Positions 1-10,600 of a stretch of 18,712 bases of DNA are shown one piece after another. Source of the DNA: Saccoglossus kowalevskii. Lineage: Eukaryota > Hemichordata > Enteropneusta > Harrimaniidae. A program made the position numbers and the translations under genes. The stretch is taken from contig NW_003140819.1 in assembly GCF_000003605.2 (NCBI RefSeq), positions 202,627 through 221,338 of the forward strand, in the 5' to 3' direction. The notes below the pieces were generated by a model, which saw only the letters and a list, made by a program, of their open reading frames with translations, was not told the origin of the DNA and did not search any database. The number at the start of each line of letters is the position of its first letter. The first letter of the stretch is position 1.

Positions 1-55
1 CGTCGCTTGGGACTCAATTCCCGCGTATGCGCAGGTGACAACCCTCCCGATTTAA
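1..55 (-). mobile_element. Family A TTAA-type MITE, fragment cut by the window edge
   Basis: Positions 1-55 match one terminus of the 148-bp element at 14510-14657, including the CGTCGCTTGG segment, GCGCAGGTGAC and the terminal TTTAA at 51-55. The element continues off the left edge. Confidence 0.6.
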
Positions 56-575
56 GGAGAATATTTCAAATTTGATTACCGTTTGAAGCTGCTCCTGTGA
101 CGTAATTGTTCTTGATAATGACGTAATGATCGTATCCATCTCGTCACTGAAGCTGTCATAAACGAAATAATAAAATATGTTAGCGAAATGACTTCTTGTT
201 TACGTTAGAACGCCATATGGCAAAAGTTTTGGACGATTCAAATCCGATTAAAATCCAATGTAGACATAGGCTCAATTTTATTTAATATTTTTTTCAATTA
301 TAATATTTTTTTAGTGTCATATTTGTTTACCGGTAGTTATGACTATTATTGTGTGGTTTTACTTGCAGGTTTTTTATCGTATCTTGGTCGCTTTAACTAG
401 TTTTAAGCGACTGAGATAAGATGTAAAACAAAGCTTAAATAACTTAATAAGGCTAGTTAAATCATAAAATAGTCATAACTAAACAAAATGGGATGAAAGA
501 GTCATTATTATTGACATGCTTTAACAAGTTTTCAAGATTATAATAATTTTTCATTAAATAACATTCCTCAAACTA
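56..575. other. Noncoding stretch, no gene seen
   Basis: AT-rich sequence with no reading frame resembling the missing M1 C-terminus on the minus strand. Two TGACGTAA sites lie near 98 and 119. Nothing else was recognised. Confidence 0.5.
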
Positions 576-1071
576 TGCACTGCAATGCACATATGTTCAG
601 TAACATGCTCAGTGGTTCAAAAGTTATCTCCCATAATGCATTGCATGTATGTTCAGTAACATACTCAGTGGTTCAAAAGTTATCTCCCATAATGCATTGC
701 ATGTATGTGCAGTAACATGCTCAGTGGTTCAAAAGTTTTCTCCCATAATGCATTGCATATATGTGCAGTAACATGCTCAGTGGTTCAAAAGTTATCTCCC
801 ATAATGCATTGCATATATGTACAGTAACATGCTCAGTGGTTCAAAAGTTATCTCCCATAATGCATTGCATATATGTGCAGTAACATGCTCAGTGGTTCAA
901 AAGTTATCTCCCATAATGCATTGCCTATATATGTGCACTAACATGCTCAGTGGTTCAAACTTTGAAGTTCTCTCCCATAATGCATTGCATATATGTGCAG
1001 TAACATGCTCAGTGGTTCAAAAGTTATCTCCCATAATGCATTGCATGTATGTTCAGTAACATACTCAGTAG
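576..1071. repeat. 56-bp minisatellite, about 8.5 copies
   Basis: The phrase TCAGTGGTTCAAA starts at 609, 665, 721, 777, 833, 889, 947 and 1009, with a diverged copy at 1065. The period is exactly 56 bp except for a 58-bp and a 62-bp unit. Each unit contains CCCATAATGCATTGCAT. The array lies about 410 bp past the last recognised exon. Open frames across it come from the repeat and are not genes. Confidence 0.95.
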
Positions 1072-1481
1072 AGTGAAATTTGAATTCAACTCAAGCATCC
1101 TTTCAAATAAGATAACTATCTTCTAAGCCGTCTATGTATTGTAAACCATTTTCCGACCACTGTGAGATCCCGGATTATGCGAAAAATCGAACTTAAAACA
1201 TGACAAACAAAGGTCATAGTGATGTCAAAAACACCGCATGGGATTCAACAAATGCGAAAGTAAATTTTAGATATTTTCTCGCTCAATAATGTGCTAAACA
1301 CATTTGATGATCAAGTAAAGATGTCTAAACGCCATATTCCTCTCTGAAAGATTGACATTTTGACATTGAACTATAAAAAGTTTAAAATCATTTGTTTTTT
1401 GCGGCAGATGTTCGATTCACGCTTTTCACGCATTACGCGAGATCTCGTAGTGAACGGAAAATCACATACTATGTAATAAAA
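1072..1481. other. Noncoding stretch after exon 15
   Basis: Either 3' UTR and flank, or the start of intron 15. No polyadenylation signal in a convincing place and no M1-like peptide was seen. It contains ordinary AT-rich sequence. Confidence 0.45.
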
Positions 1482-1629
1482 CTACAATGCACTTAATTCA
1501 TGCCAGTTCTTCTTCAAAAAGTTCCAAGCCAAACTCCTCCCGACTTCAACGTTTTCCGCCACAGATGTGATAATGTCTGCTCTATCTTCCAAACGAACGA
1601 GAGATGAGTCCATGACATAATCCAAATAC
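1482..1629 (-). CDS. Exon 15: last recognisable coding exon, 3' end uncertain
   Basis: The acceptor GGTTTCCAG precedes G, which completes Arg844. The exon then encodes [20 protein letters not shown] and continues through [14 protein letters not shown], matching the YL.Y.L....IR.QD and AW.F...NW..L helices. The frame reads on through SAL to a TAG at 1482-1484. Alternatively a weak donor, GAATTAA|GTGCAT (exon end 1493), would splice to exons left of the window. Family members normally have 75-90 more residues after this point (SF....LI..VT..F....). Their absence favours missing exons, but an early stop cannot be excluded. Confidence 0.88.
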
Positions 1630-4600
1630 CTGGAAACCACATGGACATTAATAATAATCAATAACTTTGATCTCATGGCATTGGGTGTCAATATCATGAG
1701 CACTACAATTTTTGGAACGTTAGAAACTTTCTATCGTGCAGTCTTCCACCACATTTTTATAGCGAGGGAGTCGTCACGTGCGCATGCGTCAGATGGCCAT
1801 AGCGTGTCATTGTTTACAAACAAGCGTCTATCCATGAGCCTTTCGTTTCTAGTATACGCAAAAATGTTTCTAAAAATATAAAATCATTGTCTGTGGCTAC
1901 TTGGAGCAAAACTAAATGTTGTAAAATTTAGATAAACCATTATATTAATGTTTTATGTTCAATTAAAGCGAGGGAGTCGTCATCAGCACATGTAGTTGTT
2001 TACAAATAAACGTCTGAGCGCCCGCTAGCGACAGAGTGCTCCTTTGACATAGAAATGACGTATCTGGTTTGTAATTCTACAATTCTGGTTGTGTAGTTGT
2101 TCGTCATCAACGATTCAGTAACATCTCTCAGAAACATAATATTCATAGAGCTTTTGTGTCTCCGGTTTGCGTCATCATCCATCAAGTTCTTCGTCACTAG
2201 AGGGCGCAATTTATAGGACAGATACCACACTCAAAACGCTGGGCGAGGGCGCCGCCAGTGTTTGGAGTGTGGACAGATACCGGTGCCTTATTACTCGCTG
2301 GATCCCGGCGTCAATTGCAAATAGCAAATATCCTCGGGGCGGACTTTTGGACATTTAATAGCAGCGTGGAACGTCTTGTGACGTAGCTCCGCCCCGAGGA
2401 TAGGATGGCTAAATGCTCCATGACATTTGGGGCGGGAACCAGCCCAGCAGTATTATCGCCTACCTTTCTAGAACGACACTGTCCGCTGAGCAAGCCATGG
2501 ATCTGATTATGATATTTCTTTTAGTATACGTAGATGCACGTCTGTACTTGTCCCATAACATTTCCCATTCGTACTCGTCTCCATATCTCACACCGGCACA
2601 GTACACAGCATGACGCATATTTGGGTCCACTCTGCCGGAAATGACGACATGAATATCAGTGAAATGAGACACGTGAAATATTACACGTGATTTTCCCGTT
2701 AGCACACAGTAATTTTATAATTATACACATGTTGCGTAAAATAAATACATGTTATTAAACTACCTTATAGAATAAGTAATGTTTAGCCATGCACAAGCCA
2801 AGTGAATGCTTATTCCATCGAGTCGCCCATAACATGTGCATGGTTATATTACCCTGTAGAACTCAATGATTAACATGTATGTAGTTAACATGTCAAGGAC
2901 TGCTTATTTTTGATTGAATGAAGATGCCGAATTGTACGAGTTGCGGATATCGAGTCACGAAAACTTCGAGTTGTAAAAATGACCATGAACGTCCACAATT
3001 AGTAACTCGAACTTTAATTAACAGTTACTCACATAACGAGTTACGGGCAACATAGACTTTTTGTGTTTTGTTTAAGAAAAATACTAGTATATGTTGCTCG
3101 TAACTCGAAGTTCTGTTGACTGGTAATTGAACATCGACTTACAATTCGGGCGTGGTTTCCCAAAAATTACGTGGGCGTGGTCGTTTTCTTAACTCGATGT
3201 TCGTAAACGATGTTCGTAACTCGATGTTCGTAACTCGCTTTCCGTAACTCGAACATTTTAGCATCTTGTTTCTGCTTGACCAAAACTCAAATATTCAGTG
3301 AAATACACGCCATTTGACATTTGACCTGACTAGTCAGTTCATTTATAGATTTTAAAATTATGAAAAACGCTGCACGCATTTTTTTTTTAAATAAAGTATT
3401 ATCAGGGGGAAATTCTTCTCCTCTGGGTTCTCCACACGTGTCAGGGGGGAATCTCGTCTCGTCTCTCTATCGCGCCCCCTTGAGGTACGGGACCGGGAAT
3501 GTCACTTAAGCTTTACAGTCAAATAAGACACACACAACGAAATACGTTTCAACTTTCGTATTTAGTCAGTCAGTCGAGTACTCTTTAAGACACAGCGCCC
3601 TGGGGAAAAAATCCCCAAGACTCTCGCAAGGCTGACCCAAGACTAGCCCAAGACTGCGTCTAGATTGCCCCAAGACTCTCTCTAGACTGCGTCTCTCCTC
3701 GTGTACTCGCAAAGACCAACTAAAAACTCTTTAATCACTTTCAAAACCTTAACCAATTACAAAGAAGTATTAAGACTCTAAGGCGTGGCCTTCAATCATA
3801 CAGCCAGTCACACTAAGTACTGAACACGTCATATCTTTTGATTAATCGTTCACTACATTAATAACTACGAATACCAAACTGTCAGAAATAGTAGTCAGAA
3901 TAGCGACGGTTATATCGTAATTAGTTCCAATCACTGAGCCAAGTTCCGTCCATAACCTCACATGGGCCGAAACGATGACAGACATAACACAGCCATTAGC
4001 TAGTAATCAGCTAATTAAGTCAGTCAACAGATACGCGAAAACAATTTCATCATAGTATACTCACTTTTCATCCAGGGTCATATATTTATAAAACAATTCT
4101 GTCATCTTTTTGACCACGTTTTCATGTCCATATATCACACAAATTTCTAAGATGGCTTTCCGCAGAAGTCTGCAAGAAACGGTGCATAATATGTCAAGAG
4201 TTTGAAAAAAATACACATTCTTTAGAGCGCCAGAATACACCTTTTTATGAATAGCGCCATCTAGCGAGAATCACATCAGATGGCGTAAATGGATAACACG
4301 AAAGCCGTTCAAAGCCTCAATATCGTTTTGATCTGTCTTCCTCCATCGATGAAGATGTTTTCGAGAGATGTGACTTGATGAAGAACGACTCCACAACACG
4401 CGCAGTTGTTGATTTGAATGACATAGCCTTCACCATGTACGCCGCCATTTTGACGTCACAGAAGCACCCCTGTCACTAGAGAGCGTGACTTAGGCAAACG
4501 ATGTACTACAAGAACAGAACAATCTATTGGAATTATGAATAGCCTAAATCCTCGGGGGCGGAGCTACGTCACAGACCTTCCACGTTGCTAAGACGCGCAC

Positions 4601-7600
4601 CACTGTACCATGCATTTCTATGGGCTCTGTGCGCGCTGCTGTGGAACGCCGGTCGAGCCGGTGAAAATTCGAGAAAACAACACAAACTCAACTTTGAAGT
4701 AATCCCGAACAACCAAATTTATATATGTTACACACGTAGGGCTAATCTTGTTACACTGTTCAGGGGAGTCTCAACAATCATCCCAAAGTACTGTTTTCTG
4801 CGAGTTTTGGGCCTTTGTTTTCACCGCCGCGGGTTGCCAGGCGGTGAAAATGCCCGGATGTCCGCCCGCGAGGATAGAAGAAAACATTGTAGAGTCTTCC
4901 GGAAGTAGAAATGTATAGAAATCATGAATACCAACGCCTTTGAAGAATAAGGGATGAACCATTTGAAATCATGGGGATGACCAGAAGATTTGATTAAAAA
5001 AACCAAACACAGGAAGAAAGAAACGCAAGCAAATTGTTGCAGGGGAAATATATTGGCACATTCTCGAGAAATAAAAATGTATAAATATGACAACGCGAAG
5101 GAAAAATTGGCAATGTTCATTCCCTGTTCTACATTAGATCACCAGCGGCGATCTAGTAGTGTGGGTGTCCATGTTGGTAATAAACTGAATCGTTTCTTGC
5201 AATGCACTGAAATGGGCTGAGCATATGTTACACATTTACAAACTGCCATTTTTTATTTTTTACGCAAAATGACCGATAATTCGACAAATTTGATCAAATC
5301 ACAGAATAACACAACCTACAGTATCACATAAAAGGATAGTACTTTCATGCAAACTTTTAACTGAATCAGGCAACATTTTAGTGAGGAATCAGCATGGACT
5401 TGTATAAAAGTGAAATGACCACCATTCGGCCATGTTTGTTCGAATCTCAAAAATATCAAACAAAAAGAAAAATCTGTAACTACCCCATTATGCATGGTCA
5501 TAATACTAAGTGTAAATGAAATCATCCCGTTCATCTCTGAGGAGTTTAAGTTTAAGTATCAGAATTTACCAAAATGGCTGCCTGTCAGCCATACTTGATC
5601 AAATAGTAATGAGAATTGACGTGTATAGTATGTAAGTCATCGTACAAGGCATATGTGTTAAGTTTGAGTGTGATCGGTCAAAGCATTTCGATTCCGACTT
5701 TGTCTAATACATGCAAAATCTCCCATTATGCAATCTAACATACTTATTGGTGTGGGACCCCGAGTCAGTCATTCCTAGTGACTCCAAACTTCCGTTCAAT
5801 CGTTGAAGCACAAATTTCTGAAAACAAAATATAGCAAGATAAAATTTAGAAAAGAAATGAATTGTTACATCGATGGGTATATTGTCATGGTAACCCTGGT
5901 GGTAACCCTCAGCGATTAGTATTTTTAGAACGTCACACGTCACGTGAAAGAGGTCGAACAAGGAGAACGTTTGCGGACGAAAAGGACATTTTCAACTCCA
6001 ACTTTGTTACTTTGTTGTATTTTTTTGTGATTTGTTTTGAAAATCACAAGAATCACAAGTTTAGTACTTGAACAAAACTACTGAAAATTTATATCAATGT
6101 TCATCAGATACAAATACGTCTGGTTCTATTTTTCAATTGTTTGTCCGAATCGAACATTCATGAATAATTAATAACGTGACGTAATGTTTTGTGACGTCAA
6201 TTGAAAGAAACGCTATTCAAAATGGCTGCCATTTTGGGGATTTTTACAAATGTAACTCTTTTGGATACTATTTCAAGTCTACTTGACACAACGAATAAGT
6301 GATATCACCATTAACTCTCGTGCACTAAATTTGTGTACGGGCGAACTTTTTGGTGTGCAAATTCGCAAATATGTGTGTAATTTTCTACAATTTCTTTGTT
6401 TGTTGTCTTTTGATTTGTTTATGATGACGAAATTTGACTTTTGCGTTCAAAAGTTTACGACGAGTTACAGTGCAGTCACCATGGTAACTGTCAAAAAGCA
6501 GGTTACGGTTTAGAAATTTCAAAGGTTTGAAATTTAACTTCACCCACTTGCTTGCTTTCTTTCTTTCACATGAGTAAATTATGCAAATACATGTAAATGT
6601 TCTAACATACATTAAACAAGACATGGTTATTTCCGCTTCCTGTCAACATTTCACCAATATATCGAAATTTTGCAATAGCAGTCATGATGGGAACGTACTC
6701 CATTTCTCTATCCAGATATAGAGATAGGTTGAGCGCCCTCTCGTGTCCTACATATCCAGCTCTGTAAGAATAATAAACAAATACTACCATTTGAACGTTT
6801 ATCTCGATATTCAGTAGGTAATAAATGTTTGTTAAAATTTCACTATTTAAAGAGAGCTGCTCGACGCGCCGCGCATGTGCGACATATTGATAAACTTTGA
6901 TTTTCCCACAATCCAATGCGTTCTTCTAATTAAATCACAAATACAAGTTTTGACCTGGGCGTGACTTGCACTAATTATTGTCCGTGACTCCCAGTGACTC
7001 GTTCGATACATTTGGATCACTAAAGCTTTAAAGCTTGGTACCGTCTCAGTTTGTACTTGCTGATCTGCGCAAGAGTCAAGTCGCCATCTTTGTTTATATG
7101 AGACCCATACATCGCGCATGAATGGCGCGATGACCACTGCCCTTTAAATATCTCAAAATTACACTAGTTATTTTAGAATCTTTTTTAACTCTGCTGCACT
7201 TTCTTTTTATTATTTTCTCGACTATGCCTTCTGCACTGTTCATTGTTCTAAACCTCGAACACAGCCCGACCCACCTTGCTAGTGTGAATATGTCATCTAT
7301 GATACTAGCTCTGTCCGACGACATCAGTGTGTTATGATTACTTTTCATTTGTTCTATTATCGCATTCCATCCTGCATCGTCATAGTTCACACGGTAAAAG
7401 CCGCTCATGTTGACATTTCCCTTGTACCAAGTCGATCCTTGTTCAATGTCCAGAAAATCTGTTTGACAGAAAAATACACCATTCTTATAAGTCGCGCCCT
7501 CTAATGACAGAACGCTACGTTGATGTCAAGTGGCGTGGGCGCGTGCAGAGCATTGTTGCTCAAATCGACCAAGTTTCGTCATCTAGAATATAGTGAAATA

Positions 7601-10600
7601 TCTAAAAACAAGCTCCATCAGTGGACGACCACCGATCAAATCTATATTTATTTTTACAACTTTCGAAACACCCATTTATAACGTAGAAGCGATTCCACAC
7701 TAGAGGGCGATATTAAGTTTGTCCGAGTATATCAGCAACATCTTGTTCGTCCTCGTTCTAGGCGTGTAATAATAACTAAACTCGGGTAAGTGTTCTAATG
7801 GAAGTACTGCGAAATTAAAATAATTGTGATGTAGATTAGCTTGGTGTAAATTTGCATATGAACGAAAAGATAATTGAACTGATGAAACCATAGATGCAAA
7901 TCGCCGCCGAGATCTCGTTGAGAGCGAAAGCGCCAAACGACGTGTTTTTACTGCTCAAATATTGTTCCATTCCCTCTGACGTGTGTGTCCATTGTTCAGG
8001 TGATCTGCCATGTTATTTGCGCATGCACATGGGCGCGATGGCAGAATGTAACTGACAAAAGACAAAACTAAATCTCACATAATGCTGTGTTCAGACTAAA
8101 AGCTAAAATCAGGAACGCGCAAAATCCCCAAAACATGCTATAAGCAGATAATTTAAATACTAGTAACTCACCCTTCTTTGTATTCAACCACATTCTGCTG
8201 ATGTTATCAGGATCGGATGACGTCACAAGTGTCAATGGAATCTTCCATGTATAGCTGAAATATAAATGATGTCTTCCGCTTAAAATGTGCCTTCCAATAA
8301 ATACCGCCCTCTAGCGACGAGTTACTTTTATGAGGTGAATGGCTGAAATGATTTGTTATATTGTATTTTCGCGGGATTTATTCTGGCCAATATAACATCA
8401 GAACATTTTCAAATGTTCCTTTGATGCCTATTGTGTCTTGAATCCATAAGAATTATATCCAATAAATGCCTGGCGCCATTGCGCATGCGCTTGTTGGCTC
8501 GCTGATTGGGTCCAACTGCCATTGACATTTGTAAACATTTATAAAAAAAACACATACAAAAACAGCACAAGAGAACTGGTTGGTGGACGCAGTAGTAAAT
8601 ATCATTCGTCTGTTCGTCGCTGGCAGGTATAATGGAAATACGTCACGCTTGCATATATAATCAGTACACCAGTGATATGATTGGTCACACAGCCCAGTGC
8701 ACTTATCCGGAACTACTTTCAGGTTTATCGTCTGCGTTTTTGTGATTCAATGCACTCCGACACGGAAAATGTCTATTATTCAACTAAATTGTGTTGGTGT
8801 ACCTCGTTTTGCACAATATGTTGCACATTTACCCAATTTTCAATTATGTGACATCGTAATAACAATGTTGAGTATTAGAGGGCGCTCTGGGTGTATTATG
8901 TGAAATGTGTCGTAGTATGAGCATGAGCGTAGTGCTGGAAATATATGCCAAGATCTCGCTGTGAGTCAGAGATTTATGAAACAGTATTTTAACTTTAGAA
9001 TGTATTTTTTTCTCGTGCCTACCGTTCCTTTAAAGCGGAGGAGTCGTCACCTGGGAGGAGGTGAGGGAGGGGGAGATGCCGGTCGCCCACTTCATGCAAA
9101 ATTTCGTGCCGCCGCCTATGGGGATGAAGTTGTTGCACGATTCTCAAACAGCGCGCTATGACGTTTGGCTTTGACGTGAGCGTGCTTTGAAATAACGCGC
9201 GTAACGGTCATTATATTCAAGACAGAATCTCATTTGCATACGACCTTCTCGCTGGCTGATTTAGTGAGATAGGAAACAACTCTCACTGTCTTTTCGTCCT
9301 CAACGAGATTTCGGCAGCCATTTCCGTCTAAGACTAACATTAGATTAGTATTCAATAAACATCCCAAATAAACACAAATAAATCTACAAAACTCATCCCA
9401 GAATGAAAATTTCATACACCACGTTACATTCTGTTACCAAATTTTGCCAATTTTCGCCAAAAAATAACAATCACAGTTTTTTACCATATAACACTTACTC
9501 GAACGGTGATGCGTTATTTGAAGATAGTTCGCCATCGGGATAAATCAAAAATCGTTCCTGGGTAGCAGTTATGGTGTCATCGTTTCGTGACAGCGTCACC
9601 ACGGGGTACCCCATCTGTAATGTCCATGTGTCCATCACATCCTTCACTATCACTTTATCTTCGCCATTTTCACCGCTCTAAAATAGAGAAACGAACATGA
9701 GTGAAAGATGCTAATTTCTTCCCAGTCATAGTTGTACATCTATGCGCCATTGGCTAATTACATCGTCACGTGACATTTCGCCTACTACATCTTCAACCAA
9801 AAAATAAAAATAAAACTACCTTACTCGATGTTAATGACCTCATCTGTGTTAATGACCTTATCTGTGTTAATGAACTTATCTGTGTTAATTACCTTATCGA
9901 TGTTAATGTTTATACCCGTGTAATGGCCATATATGTGTTACTGGTCTTACCTGTGCCAGTGGCCTTACCTGCGTTAATGACATTATCTGTGTTAATGACC
10001 TCATCAGTGTTCATGACCTTATCTGTATTAATGCCCATACCCGTGTAATGGCCATATATGTGTTACTGGTCTTACCTGTGCCAGTGGCCTTACCTGCGTT
10101 AATGACATTATCTGTGTTAATGACCTCATCAGTGTTCATGACCTTATCTGTATTAATGCCCATACCCGTGTAATGGCCATATATGTGTTACTGGTCTTAC
10201 CTGTGCCAGTGGCCTTACCTGCGTTAATGACATTATCTGTGTTAATGACCTCATCAGTGTTCATAACCTTATCTGTATTAATGCCCATACCCGTGTAATG
10301 GCCATATATGTGTTACTGAGCTTATCTGTACCAATGACCTTTCCTGCGTTATTGACCTTATACGTGTTAATGGCCTACCTTCGTGAAAGCTGACCACAGA
10401 TTGTCGTTTTTCGCATTGCTATACGCATACGCTGATAGATAATCTTGTAAACCATTTCGAAAAGCATCGTACCCTAGAAAGTCCATCGCCATTCTTATTA
10501 TGGCCGCTCCCTGTTAATTAAATCACAGCAGGAAACTCATTCATCTACTTCTGAAACGTTCAGGTTTGTTAGCGCCATATTGGATTTGGCGCGCCATATT

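Noticed and set aside
817-1059. 80-codon plus-strand frame
   Set aside because: Lies entirely within the 56-bp minisatellite; the repeated peptide phrase only reflects the repeat.
4585-4908. 107-codon plus-strand frame starting [20 protein letters not shown]
   Set aside because: The start looks like a signal peptide, but the frame begins inside a family C-related fragment, has no recognisable domain, and lies antisense in intron 12.
9770-10048. 92-codon plus-strand frame with NDLICV repeats
   Set aside because: A product of the 18-bp array in intron 7, opposite to the gene's strand.
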